Shown: in pieces, positions 38,850 to 50,900 of the stretch
How positions within the stretch are numbered: the first letter of the stretch is position 1
Layout: every line of letters starts with the position of its first letter
NCBI GenBank assembly: GCA_013399015.1
Contig: VWZX01001688.1
Location: forward strand, 1,860,001 to 1,924,000
Length of the DNA: 64,000 nt
Reading direction: 5' to 3'
DNA from: Galbula dea
Taxonomy: Eukaryota > Chordata > Aves > Piciformes > Galbulidae
Notes under the pieces: model-generated
Told to the model about the DNA's origin: nothing
Seen by the model: only the letters and a program-made list of their open reading frames with translations
Database searches by the model: none
Program-made: the position numbers and the translations under genes

Positions 38850-39390
38850 TATTCAGAAACACTGGTTGGGTGCTGTGTTTTGAATTTGTGATTAAACCAA
38901 TGAGGATAACACCACAGTGTTTAACCTGCTGCTGAGCAGGGCTGGCACTATCAAGGTCTCCTCTCTTTCCTGCGTTGTTCCCACAGCAAGGAGGCTGGCA
39001 GGTGAGAAGCTGGGGGAGACACATAGCCAGGACAGCTGACCCCAGCGACCAAAAGGATATTCCATGCCACAGGATGTCATGCTCAACAAGAAAAGCTCAA
39101 GGACAGCAGGAGAAAGGGTGTTCAAGGCTATGGTGTTTGTCTTCCCAAGTAACCCCTATGCGCTTCCCAAGGCACACCTGAATATCTGCCTGTTAATGGG
39201 AAGTGGTAAGTGAAATCCTTATATGCTTTGCTTTCTCATACAGCTTTGCCTCACTTATTAAACTGCATTTGTCTCATCCCACTGTTTTTTCTCACTTTTG
39301 CTCTTCTGATTCTCTCCCCCATCCCACTGGAGGGGAGCAACCACCTGGGTAGGTGCTTACCAGCTCACCACAGCTAGACCAGTTTCCCTC
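38850..39390 (+). mobile_element. solo LTR of an avian ERVL-type endogenous retrovirus
   Basis: The order of words matches the avian ERVL-type LTR as I know it: a gtgattaaacc..gataacacc 5' part, then ctgagcagggctggcac, gaggctggcaggtgagaagctgg, ggacagctgacccc, ggatattccatgccac, gtttgtcttcccaagt, attaaactgcattt near the poly-A signal, and the 3' ctctcccccatcccactgg followed by caccacagctagacc. It lies in plus orientation. No TATA box is visible at the expected place, and no internal retroviral genes adjoin it on either side, so it is a decayed solo LTR. The ends are approximate and I could not find a target-site duplication. Confidence 0.75.
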
Positions 39391-42300
39391 CATTCATCCC
39401 ATTTCTTTTGTTATATAGTCTTGCTTTCTTGTGAGATAGTTACTGCTCTTGCCAGAATTAAATCTTTGTTATTGTTGTTTTTTCACTTTACCTATATTCC
39501 TATATTTTATTTACCTATACCTAGATACTTCAGAGGAATGCCCATAAAAACCACCAACAACTGCCTCTGAATGAGACATGAGAGAAAGCGTGGCCTGCTA
39601 GTCATAGCAGGAGAGAGCACATTCAGATTATTCTTTTTATCTCTGCTATCCCTTTGCTGTTTCTGAACTGGATACCTGCATTATTTCAGCTGTGAAACTT
39701 CTCTCTCCTAGCAGAGGCACCATGGGCAAGGTAATGGAGCCTACCAAAAAACCTAGGTCCTACTGCCTGGATTCCCAATGCTCTGCTAAACAGCACTAGA
39801 CAGAGACATCCCTCTTTCTGGCTACATAAGGACTACTGCAAGGAAACAGGTTGGAGGCTGGGAAGATCCAGCTGGTGGAAAACCTCTGCACATTGTCATT
39901 AAATCACATTTTGGAGTGCCCACCCCAGATGCCTCCCCACGTCCCAGCTGCCTTTGCTGTACCATCTCATTACTGGACAAGGATAGAGAGGACTGGTGTC
40001 CTTCTCGGAAGGGCCTTGTATTTCCTCCTGCAAGGGCTAGCAGGTTTCAGAGGCAGCTTGAGAGCAGGCTGCTCATGGGAGCATGAGGCGACAAGTCCTG
40101 GGAGTGCCAAGCAGCTCCAGGCTACTGCCATGAGCCAGAAATGCACTTGTTTGTACAGTTGTTCTCTTTTCCCACTGCCATTTGTTTGCAGACATGTCAC
40201 AGCAGATGCTTCTCACCAGTACAATGGATACTTAGACTCATTTGGGTCTGGTACCAGTTAACTGTAATCCAGCTAAAAAACCACTATCTGTCACAAAAGT
40301 TTGTTAATTCCCAATGACAGAAGAACTTTTAACGTAGTCTGTAATAAGTGAGGAGGAAGAACCTTTTGCTTATATGACACCAAGAATGTAATCCAGAGAA
40401 TATCTAAACTCTGCTCTCAACAAAAAGTTATTCGGCATTAGAAAAAAACCCCGGCAGAGGGGCAGGCAGTTAAGGACTGCTGTGGGAGGGTGGAAAGCAG
40501 GAGACAGTCAAGGCTAAGCTTCCTGCAGCTGGTATTTGGGTTTCACCTCCTGGGTGATGAATGGCTTCTTTCCAGGAAGCAGCTGCCACCTAGCCACCGT
40601 GGGTAAAGGGCAACACAACACTCATGGTCTCTGTGTGCAATGAAGCTGGTGGCAGCCAGGTCCAGAACAGAAAAGGAGGTGCCTCTTCTCACAGCCCAGT
40701 GCAAACAGGGGACTGGCTGCCAGAGGAAGCTGCAGTTACTATAAGCTTCCACGATTTCAATATATCAAAGTATCTGGAGATGCTATTGGGAACAGGACTA
40801 CATCTGCTTCCCTGCTTTTTGTCTCTCAAGATGTCTGTTTATGTCTTCTGCTGGCTTTTTGTAGGGGAAGAGGAGGTGTTGTTTGTCTAAATTCTAACTC
40901 TAGCCTGATCATAACTAATTTTTTAATTCTTGCTTATTTTGTTTTTTTCTTAATTTACAAATGATGGTTTCTACTGGTAGCATCTTCTTTCCCTGTCACC
41001 CCCTCTATGCACACAGACATGCAAAGTGCCATCAAACTCTAGGATAGATACAGAGGCACCAAATATAGAGATATAGCTAGAAGTCACACCTGTGGCGAGT
41101 TTCAGGAAGCTTGAACTTACAATGCATGTTTGAAATTAAGCATCAAAGAGAAAAGAAACTAGACTAACTTGAGGAAGATGTTCAGGAAGAAATGGAAAAG
41201 GCCAGTACTTTGTCATCACTACCTTCTCTCACCTCATTTTCTGGGCATGCAGAAGCGTTCGATGGCCACTGCTGGAAAGAAAACCCAGGTTCTGCAGGAC
41301 CTACTAGCCTGAGGTAGTGAGGCTGCATCCCTAGGCCTGGCAGAAGACACGACTGTGGAGCTGCATTGTGCTAGGCTCCAGTTCATGGTGTGGTCAGCCT
41401 GCGTAGCTCTGGGGGGCTAGAAGGGTCAGATAAGTAAGTGGTGTTAGCGAGAGCAGTCTGTGCCAGTAAACAAACAGAAAACTATTTACCGAGGGATGAG
41501 GGTGAGAAAGTGGGAGCAGATTTCCTCAGTCTTTATGGGTCTCAAAACAAAGTATTGGTCAGAGGGCAGGTGGTAGGTGACCCTGTAAGATGTGCTTCCC
41601 ATCTCACCTATTTCAGGATTGTTCTCCAGCCTTTTTGTGCCTCAGCTGAGGCATTTGTGAAACAGCAACCGCCTCCTGCTGAAGCCTGTCACTACGCATA
41701 ACCCATTGATGCTGGAAGAGTCATGTCTTGAGACAAAAGACCCATCACACGCTGCTGCAAGAGCAGACTCAGATGAGTCATAGCACACAAGCACAGCACC
41801 AGCTCTGAAACATATGAAATGCCTGAGTTCTCAGTCTTGTTTAAGAGCAAAACCAAGGGAGGACAATTCCTTTATGTCACGTCTCTGGGGCAGCAACTCC
41901 TGGCCCCACCTGACAATGTTTAACCATTCAGCCAGCAGAGCCTGTCTGTTGGAAGCCAGAGAGCTCTGTGGATGGGGACTGTCCTGTGTGACCACCTAAC
42001 CATCAGAGCTGTTCTTGTGTGGCAGGGCACAAGCCAGCATGAACAGGCTTCTGGTGCCAAAAATGAGGGAATGAGGTTGGGGTCAGGAGGGCTTCATTTC
42101 ACAGAGGGGCAAAGAGGGCTGGAGAAGTCAGCCATCACTTCTCAACAAGGTACTCCTCAACTCACCCCCATGTTCAAGGTTCAGTCTCCCCAGCCTGTGT
42201 ATTCAGCCACTTGACTAGCAGTGCCAGTAGGTGACATGACAGTGTCCTTGGGAACATTCCCTCCTGGTGCTCTTTGGGTCCCTGTTTCCAGGGGTTGATC

Positions 42301-44769
42301 CCATTTGTTTGCATTTCAGATGAGTTACAACTTTTGGTGACTGGCCACAGCAGCACATCTTGCTGGGCACTGACTGCAGCTATGTGAAGTGCTTCCCTCT
42401 GTCACTGCTTCCTTCTGGATGAACTCCAGATTTAACATGTCGAAAACAGATTAAACATGAAACAAGAAGCAAAAAAAATCAAGCATCCAATGGTTTCAAA
42501 CAACAAATACATACACAAAGCAACAGGAGAGACATTATCTGCTGAGAACTCTTGCCTGGAATTTGCCTCTGTATGTATTTGTTTATATTTACACATAGAA
42601 GTGTGTGTGTATGTATGCACACAGGCATATGCCTACTGCACATACCTAGAGAATAAGAGAACTGGGTGCTATATACTAAGACACAGAAAAAGATATAAAA
42701 ACAAATCTCTATAGCGAAAGGTTTAAAACAATTTTTGGCATTTCATTATTCAGCCTAAGAGGAACCTTCCCATCTGCCCAAAAGCAATAAAGCAAGCAAA
42801 TCACACAGCTCTTACCCTACCTTCTTAGCGTCATGCTTAACCTTCACCTGTATAACAAATAAATGTCCTGAGTTTGATAACAAACATAGGATGTTTGATA
42901 ACATAGGAGGTTGATAATGTCCTTCCTTTTATAGTACAATCAGTTCTTTGTCAGTCTCATACAGGAGTGTAAGAAAAACGAGAGAAGAGAGTAGGAGGAC
43001 ATGATCTTTTTGCACAGAGGTTGTTTTCAGGGCACATCCCACCCTGCCAGCATTTTCTGGAGCTGTGATGGAGCTGATCCTGGGGGATGATGAAGCCCTC
43101 AACAGGCAGATCTACTGTAAGTAGCAAGTGCCCTGTAGTCACTTCAGTGCTGTAGCCACAAGCATTTCCTCACACACAGCCTACAGATACCGACATTTTA
43201 AAGCCACTGCTGATTATGGTATTGTTGATATTGCTAATTTTTACCTGATGTCTTTCAAATCTTGTTGTTTGGTCCATTCCAGAATCAGGTGAGCTTAGAG
43301 CTGAACCTCCCTCCATACCCTGGGAAATATTTTTACAATAAAGCCAAGCTATGAAGGTGATTGGAATATTTAAATACTTGTAGGATAGTTCTACAACAAA
43401 TCTAGGTGAAGCATCTCCACTTTCCCTACGTCTGGCAGCCTCCTCCCACCATCTAATTACCCAACACTGCAGGAGCAAGTTCAGTGTTCTCTATTTCAGA
43501 AGGACTTGAATCAAGGGTGACTGTTCAACCCACCTGAGACCATGGTGTTTACAGATAATCTAAAAAGCTAACCCAGATTGCTCCAAGGCCAAAGACTGCC
43601 ATAACTGCTAAACACACTCCCTAGAATAGATCTGGCATGCCTTTGCTCTTTAGAGCCCACAGCCTCCACTTGTAAAAGAGAACAAAGTCCTTTGCCTGTA
43701 AATTAGCACCTTCCCCTACACTTCCAGCACAAGGTTACAGCTGGTCACTTACTCATCTGACTGCCCTCACTGTTCCACATAGCTATCTATTTAGGCTGCT
43801 CTGTATAATTTAAGAATTAAAACTAAACACTATGTTACCTACAGCCACATCATCTTAGATGAGCTTAAACAACTGTGAAATCCCTGGGATCTATTAAAAG
43901 CAACATTCAGTGCACACATTAATCAACAGATGCTCAGTAGCTGTGCATCAGAAAACCACAAGTGAGAAGCGAGTTGAAAGCCCTCCTGCCAAAATTATTG
44001 CTTTCTGTTGCAACCAAGTCCTTGGAAAACCATCTGTACAGTGATGCTAGACTGATGTTTGGTTCAGGAGTTCTCTCTTTGGCAGTAAATCTGACTACCA
44101 CTTCTCGGCAGCACCAACAGGTCAAACAAGCAGTGGTATTTCCTGCTGATGAGTCAGAGGTGAGACATGAAAATCACTATCTCTCCATACAGAGCATTTC
44201 AGACGTTATAATTTGATATCACCTGTGCTTACTTCACCCTTAGTGCAATGCTCTGAGGGTGACACTTCATTTCAGTGGAAATGTGACAATTCACAGTAGC
44301 TGACCAACTGCACCTCCTGAGGGTATCTAAGGCTTCCTGTTCTCACACAGTCACTTGACCCAGAAGCCCCTGATCCCTCCAGCCAGTCTGATGCTCACCC
44401 TGCCTACAGAGGTCCCTGGGCTCCTTTTCTTCCTTCTATTATTCTCCCCCCTTCCCCCCTTCAGATCCTGGCTCTTGTGAGGTTCAGTGCTGGTTTGTGT
44501 TTCTCTAGGTTCCCAGGCCTCTACTTTTCTGGCTCAATCCTCCTTCCTTCCATGCCCCTTCCTGAACTCTCGCCATGGCCTCCAACATCAATCTGGAGTT
44601 CCCCTTTGGCTAGGGCCAGCAGGCACAGTGAAGAAAAGGTCAGCTCACATCCTGAGGAGTTACATCTGCAGTCAGCTCTTTTCTACATGAGTTTCTCATG
44701 ATTAAAAGCACATGACAGCTACAAGGCTAGTAAAAGAAAACAAGTGTGGAGTTTCCTGATCATGCCAGT

Positions 44770-44870
44770 TGAAAGATTTAAAGAAAAACAACCAAAGAAA
44801 CGAGGCCAAGGCCAATGCCAAAATCAAAAGACTCCAAAACAAAAGCAAAGAAAAAGCAAAACAGTTAAAA
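44770..44870. repeat. A-rich low-complexity patch
   Basis: Runs of aaagaaaaac, ccaaaac and aaagaaaaagc words give a Lys-rich chance frame of 87 codons at 44769-45032. No transposon body is recognised next to it. Confidence 0.6.
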
Positions 44871-45294
44871 TTTCTGGCCTTCATTCTTAGGCCAGATGAC
44901 CTTCTCTTCAGGCTAAGCAAAACTCCAGTGACTAGGAAAGACAGTTTTAAGATTTTCTTTATCCTGCACCAGGCTAGTACAGAACAGAACATTGTGCTGG
45001 TGACAGCTGCAAGAGCCCATTGCAGGAGGTGAAGGTTACACAGGACTCTGGCCATACCCTTTCCCTGGCCAACGCTGCTGCAGTAGCTCTACATCTTCCC
45101 CATCTGCTCATCTCCTTTTAAGAAACTTTGCCCTTGCAGATGGATGCAGCTACTCCTTTTAACACAGAGCAGCATAGGCACAGCTTAAGATATGGAGGAA
45201 GAAAGTTACAGGGAGGAGAAGCAGACTCCTGGCTGAGCTGCACAACAAAACAGGCACCAGTTCTGAAGTGCAATATGGGGGCTTCCAGCTGCAT

Positions 45295-45480
45295 GACAGG
45301 GGAAAAGTTCTTCACCCTGAGAGTGGTGCAGCATAGGGACAGGCCATCCTTACAGATTTTCAAGATTTCTCCAAAAAAAGCCTTGAGCAACCTACTCTAA
45401 CTTTGAAGTTGGATCTGCTTCAGCAATAGGTTTGGCTGGAGCTCTCCAGAAGTGCCTTTCAACATATTTTTGTCTGGAAA
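45295..45480 (+). mobile_element. CR1 LINE 3' fragment (old)
   Basis: It contains gttcttcaccctgagagtgg, then a diverged gacaggcc..catcc..cagattttcaagat segment, gccttgagcaacct and a worn 3' end (gaagtgcctttcaacatatt). The order is that of the CR1 3' region but the copy is strongly diverged. The 5' end could extend further left. Confidence 0.7.
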
Positions 45481-46386
45481 GAGAAAATAAGGATAAAGAG
45501 CAGGCAAGGAGGACTGTGCTGCCCACCAAGGGAGCTTCTTTCTGTTTGTGACCCAGAGCACAAGCTGTAGTATGCAGAGGTAAGATGCACATGACTCCCT
45601 GTCCTTCCCTCACTGTCCTTCTCTGCCACATTCCCACCTGTTCTCCCTCAAATCTCTTTCAATTCTTCTTACATTTTCACTTAACTTCCCAGAAAAGCCA
45701 AAGAAAACCTCCAAAAGTTATTATGAACTAAAAATATGCAAATTTGCAGAACACAAATTTCTTTTTAGAGGGGTTCTCAAGGGAAACACTGACAATTCAC
45801 CTTCTAGCAACCAGTTCCTTCCAGCCTGCACCAGTCTCTGTTCATATTGAAGCAACCCTCCATGCCCCTCTGGTGTTTCAACAGCATATTTGGAGAGCTT
45901 CGCAAATACTGAAACTGGCCAAGCCTTGGCAGACTTTGAATTTTAATTTTTGCACAAAAAAGGAAGACAGCATTCACAAGGAAATTTCCTTTGTTTCATC
46001 AGCTGTAAGTGTAACACATTCCAGATCAAGCTTCATTATTTATTGATGAAGTGTTGTTCATAATCTCTACTCCAGATCATTGTGAAAACTGAGATGAAGG
46101 AGCAGAAGTGCCTGAGCTTCTGATGTGTCAGAGACCCACAGTCCCCCCAGTTTCTAAGTGGCGTAAGATGTGCACAACATCTCTGGAAATCAGCTTACAC
46201 CACCTTGGAAAGTGGCATCCTCATTTTTCACTAGCACCAGTGAGCTTTACGTGCACGACATCATACATGCCTATGCTGAAGTCATGCACACGAAACTGTC
46301 CCAAACACTACAGAGATTGAGAGAATGAGTTAAAGCAGATGTGGATTAGGAAATTGCAGACTGTCAGAAATTAGTCAATGTGGAAA

Positions 46387-46399
46387 CCCCCCCCCCCCA
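46387..46399. repeat. poly-C tract
   Basis: A run of about eleven C followed by three A. Confidence 0.8.
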
Positions 46400-47399
46400 A
46401 ACTGGTTATAACTGTAGTAAGACTATCTAAGCAGGTCACCACAAAACCACATTAGAAGTTGAGAGCAAAGAAGGAAATGTGGGTTCAGCCTCATTACAGG
46501 AAACCAAACGTTCTTCAAGTCTGCCCCACCTGGCATGCAAAGAGAAAAACAGCTGCCACCCAAATATCATTGGTTTTTTTGAAACTTACACTTTTCCCCA
46601 TCCTGTGTGAATGCCTTTCACTTTCTTGTGAAACCAAATCGCAGGACTGTCAGTGTGTCTGTGATGTGAATCTGCAATTTCATTTTGATTAAAGTGCACA
46701 GCTGATATACTAAAGGGCCTTCAAAATGACCTGAGGTATACAAACCATTGTCTCTTTGCACAAACCCCTTTTTCTCCTACGGAAGTCAAACCAGAAAAGA
46801 ACAGGAACACATGTGATGCTGTTAGACTATTTGTTTCCACAGTGCCTGTCATCCCAGCAGCTCGGACTTTCACAAGCTGGATGTATGTATGTCCATGACT
46901 GGCTTTGTGAGCTGGGAGGTGCTAACTAGCCCCATTTTCCAGGTGAGAACTGGAAGAGCTTAGAGACCCAAGCCACAGCAGCAGCCTGTGCCAGAGGAGA
47001 GCATTTGAAATTTACATCAGACTAAACCAACAGCTTGACAATATTTTAATACAAGAGCATTTTGACACTGATTTTGAGGCAGTGGCTTTCTGGTTCAGCT
47101 TGATGGTGACTGGATAAATGTTAATTTGGCACTCTTGGGCTATGGTGAAAGCCTACCATGGATCAGTGGTGCACTTACCCAGGTCTGCTCAGCCAACAGG
47201 AAAGCATTAGGGGAGCTGCAGACTGAACTTGTCTTATTCAAAAAGTTAGGATCCATTTCCTGCTTTTAGACATCATAGAACATTGTGATGTTACACTTCA
47301 GCACACCTTTGCAGTTGTTATAGCCAGGTTTCCACCACACCCTCTAAAACAATAACCCTGTGGCACCATGACCTCAGTCTCCATGTAAGCACAAGAGGT

Positions 47400-47720
47400 T
47401 ACTTATGAGCTCGGGTAATGGCAGTTGAGGGACGAGGAGCTGCTGAGTGTTGGCAGCTAAGAGGAGAGGAGCCAGGCAGTAGCATTGCGGAAGGAGCTGC
47501 GAGGTTATCACTGACTGAGGCACAAGATGCTGCTGGGCAACAGTAGCTGAAGCAGAAAGAGCCAATGGCAACTAAGACTAAGGTGCAAGGCCATGGTGAT
47601 GGAGGAACAAGGAACCGCCGGGTGACGGCTGCTGAAGGACATGGCGCCAGGCAGCGATGACTGTGAGACAAGCAGCTACTGACAAAGGCTGAGGATCATG
47701 ATGTCAAGCAGCGCTACACA
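47400..47720. repeat. degenerate minisatellite, ~85-90 bp unit, 3-4 copies
   Basis: Read on the minus strand, copies begin with CGCTGCCTGGCGCCATG, GTTGCCATTGGCTC and TACTGCCTGGCTCC. Each continues with a TTCAGC/TTAGCTGCC segment, a CAGCAGC..CTTGTnCCTCA segment and a CCATnACC end. A shorter fourth copy (CGCTGCTTGACATCATG) lies nearer SLC9A8. Translating the minus strand shows the same peptide pattern (QQxLVPQ) 30 residues apart, confirming the period. It ends about 235 bp before the SLC9A8 start codon. Confidence 0.72.
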
Positions 47721-47771
47721 ACCCCACACGGCAGCGCAAGAAAAGTGACATCACAGCACAGCACCGAGCCA

Positions 47772-47779
47772 TGACGTCA
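47772..47779. promoter_or_regulatory. perfect CRE palindrome (tgacgtca)
   Basis: This is the full CREB/ATF consensus, 176 bp upstream of the SLC9A8 ATG and at the edge of the CpG island, a usual position for functional CREs. A related half-type word, tgacatcac, lies just upstream, near 47746. Confidence 0.6.
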
Positions 47780-47903
47780 CGGCGCGCTCACATGACTCTC
47801 CCCCCGCCTATCACAGGGCCGCTGGCGCGCTTTCTTTCCTGCGATACTCTCCGGTGCTATCATAGAGGCTGCGCGCTCGCCCGCCAGAGTGTCGCCGTGG
47901 AAC

Positions 47904-47911
47904 ACCGGAAG
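47904..47911 (+). promoter_or_regulatory. ETS-type site (accggaag)
   Basis: This is the consensus for GABPA/ELK-class ETS factors, 44 bp upstream of the ATG within the CpG island. Confidence 0.45.
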
Positions 47912-47950
47912 GGGGGAGGAGCGCGGTGGGAGGTTTAAGCTGGCGGCCGG

Positions 47951-47961
47951 CAACATGGCGG
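47951..47961 (+). promoter_or_regulatory. YY1-like motif overlapping the SLC9A8 start codon
   Basis: caacatggcgg fits the AAnATGGCGG core typical of YY1 sites placed at translation starts in CpG-island promoters. Here it also forms the start-codon context. Confidence 0.4.
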
Positions 47962-47962
47962 A
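47955..47962 (+). CDS. SLC9A8: SLC9A8 exon 1 coding part (8 nt)
   Basis: ATG GCG GA, then the strong donor GTGAGT at 47963. Joined to exon 2 (which begins G TCT GCA) it gives Met-Ala-Glu-Ser-Ala-Asn. The 5'UTR precedes it in the CpG island. The short coding length keeps it below any open-frame threshold, but the phase match and the Met-Ala-Glu start shared with human NHE8 support it. Confidence 0.85.
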
Positions 47963-50900
47963 GTGAGTGGGGTGGCGAGCGGGCTGTGGGCGGCTGGCGG
48001 CGGGAGGGGTCGGTCCTCTCCCCCGGTCCCTGCTGGCGGGAAAGCGCCGCTTCCTGGGCAGAACCTCGCTGCTCGATGGAGTGCCTTTCCCCTCAGCAGG
48101 GGCAAGGGCAAGGTGGGGCTGGATATTATCTCTAGCCCCTCTGTGATGGTCCCTACGCTCAGCACGGTACCTGGGGCTGAGGGGCGGCCGGCTGGGCCGA
48201 GCCTGCCCCTGGTCCGAGGGCTGCAGCGCTGGTCTCTGGAGGGAGTCCAGTAGCATCCTTCCCGCGGGCCAGGGCGGCAGGGAGGGCAGTAGGAGCTGGC
48301 AAGTGCGGTCCTGAAGTCATGGGGGTGCCGTTGCTCTGACACAGCGGGTTTGTTACGCTCGACAGGCTGAGCGGGCTAGTTCGTTCTCTCTGCGTCAGGC
48401 TTTCACTAGCATCCCAAGCTGCAGTGCAGAATATTTGGTCTCCGCAGTGCATGAATGAACTCGTCAATAACTGGCTCCGTGAATCTGAACTTCGAGCATT
48501 TGTTAGTGACCAGAGACCACTTCTAAAAAGCAAACTTAACATGTTAGTCATAAATTCAGTATGACCTGGTGGTTGCTTTGTCTGTGCATGACTTTAGTAG
48601 GCTAAGTCCTTATTGTGCTGCTCTCATCCATTATAATCATGTATTATATTATCCTGACAGGTCTGCAAATGCCACCTATGATGTCATCAATGTCACCCTC
48701 CACACTACGCTGGCTGCTACTACCAAATTGGTGGTACCTACACCTGCTAAACCTATCCTTCCAGTTCAGACTGGAGTCCAAGCACAGCAAGAGGAGCAGT
48801 CTAGTGGCATGACAATATTTTTTAGTCTTCTTGTTTTAGGTGAATGATGAACTGAAAATTTTTTGATCTACGTCAGTTGTACTCTGTACCTGAGGCTAAC
48901 TTTAAAAGTCATAGCATTTTATTTCTCCTCAGTTTTTTCTGTGAACTGGAATGCTGTACAGACACAGGGATTTAGAAAGTTGTATATGTAACTACCTGAG
49001 CCTCCTAAACGTGTGGAAAGCTGAGGACCACTGCTTGTCCTTTCACCATGGTCTCAAAGTACAAACAACCTGCTTATTTGTCTTCACCTTCTTAATCAAG
49101 CACATAGCATGTGTTCATGTATGAAAAAGACACTGTCAGAATACTCCATGGTGCTTGCAGTTGTCTTTGAGGGCAGTGTATAGATGGGTGTCATTTTAAT
49201 TACTTCTGGACAGCCCTCAGTTTGTTATATAAGCCAACAGAAGGCAGGCAGATTCACATACACAAGTACTGAAGTTCAGTATCTGTTTTTCTGACTCTCC
49301 TTGCTTTCTTACATTCCTGCAAGAGTGAAGATGGCATGCAGGTTGCCATAATTATATTAACGTTGTACATATGTAGGTGTTTTGAATGGCAGATGCACAG
49401 CCAACTTTTCTGTAAGTCTGGACTGTTCTCTTTCTGTAATAGAATATAGTTATCTCTCACCACATATAACAAAACTTTCATGGAGGGTTAAGAGTTTGTT
49501 TTTCTTTGTGGTTTTTTTTTTGGTGTGCTTGGTTCCTCCAAAGAAAGCTACATTGAGAGACTTTTGTGACAGATGAGTTTAGTCTTTTCAGTGGTTATTC
49601 TTTCCACTAGCAGATGGAGAAAATAATAGGTATGGAGTTGACAGTGATGCAGAAACTTGTACAAATCACTGGGGTTTAAAAAAAAAAAAATCTATGACCT
49701 GTAAATATTATGCAAGTGCAGCAAAATGTACAGGGCTTATGCTTATTTCTAAATTATGTTTGTCTTCAAGAGAGGGTTAATGTTTTCCCAGAGGTCAGTG
49801 GCTTATTAGAATTTGAACAGAAACAAAAGAAAGATGAAAGCAAAATACAGTAGATCAGAAGTCTTCTAAGATTTAAATAAAATTTATGAATCTATGTCTC
49901 TCATGGATTTTAAAAGGACCATTCATGGTAAAATTGTATTCCTAGGGCTTAAGAAGAGAGCTACGATTTTTTGGCTGTGTTCCAGCCTGTTTATGCCAGT
50001 CAGATAACTAAATGGATCTTAAAAGCATCACCCTCAGGACAGGGGAGTTTCCTGAACAAAGTAAAGCCTGTATAAAATCTTATTGTTCATAGTTACTCCC
50101 ATTCATACTCTCTGATGTAAGAGCATAGGAAGGGTGAAACTGAATGTGTGTGTATACCGTACTCTCAAATCTGTATGTCATGAGCTGTAAAGTGGCCTTT
50201 AAAATGTTCTAAACCAGAATAAACCAGTTCTGAGCTGGTGTGCTAAAGCCAAGTCCCAAATTTTAAGTGCCTGAGGTAGCATGAGTTAGTCTCTCACCCT
50301 AGATTTCTCTAGTTTATTTCCTCAAACACCACTTTCAGAGTCACATCTCTGTTCTGCCGTGTTCATGTGATCCATGAATTCCCTTCTGTTACATTACTTG
50401 CTTTTACTGTCCTCTTCCCTAAGGGGACTCTCAAATGTTCTTTCAGCCTCTCCAGAACACTGCTTTTTCCAGCCTCTTGCCCGATTGTTGCACTTCTGCT
50501 ACATGCAAGTGCCAGATACAAACAGAGCAGTCTCACATGAGGAATGGGTGATCCAGCTAATGAATATACCAGGCTGCCATAATAGTTATGGTGGTGGGAG
50601 TCACTTCTTAGACTATAGTTGCATTTTGTTTTTGTTGCCAAACCAAAGTAGTCAAAAGCTGGAAGAAAAGAGCTGATGGTGCTAGATCTGTATCTTTGTG
50701 CTTCCACTGGAGTTTTACTAGAAATCTGTAGTTTCCAGATGCCTTTATGGGTCTATGCCAAAAAGCAGCATGGAGTGCTTTTAACACAGTAATCCTAGAT
50801 GTCTTTACTGGATGCATATATTTCATGTTTAACAGGCAGGACTTTGATAGAAAACTCAATAGTACTGATTGACAGGTGAATAAAAAGTTATCTCGGGGTA

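Larger units (their letters stand above)
39391..47399. other. intergenic, right part, no gene recognised
   Basis: Apart from a CR1 fragment (about 45295-45480), an A-rich patch (about 44770-44870), a short gtgtgt/gtatgtatg run (about 42600-42620) and a C tract (about 46387-46399), this is unique-looking sequence without a supportable gene. The short frames show no domain and no convincing exon structure. Confidence 0.7.
47765..48300. promoter_or_regulatory. SLC9A8: CpG island, SLC9A8 promoter, exon 1 and intron 1 start
   Basis: This CpG-dense region surrounds the SLC9A8 first coding exon. No TATA box is present near the start. It contains a perfect CRE (47772-47779), an ETS-type accggaag (47904-47911) and a YY1-like caacatggcgg overlapping the start codon, a combination typical of TATA-less housekeeping promoters. 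The transcription start is probably between about 47830 and 47950, but this cannot be fixed from sequence. Confidence 0.88.

Noticed and set aside
44769..45032. Lys-rich 87-codon frame resembling a nuclear or coiled-coil protein
   Set aside because: The Lys and Asn richness comes from an A-rich simple patch, and the frame continues into unrelated sequence.
47399..47671. 90-codon minus-strand frame with repeated peptides
   Set aside because: The repeats come from the tandem DNA repeat upstream of SLC9A8. It is not a repeat protein gene.
47777..48256. 159-codon minus-strand frame at the SLC9A8 CpG island
   Set aside because: Pro/Arg/Ala-rich chance frame antisense to exon 1, with no domain and no splice context.
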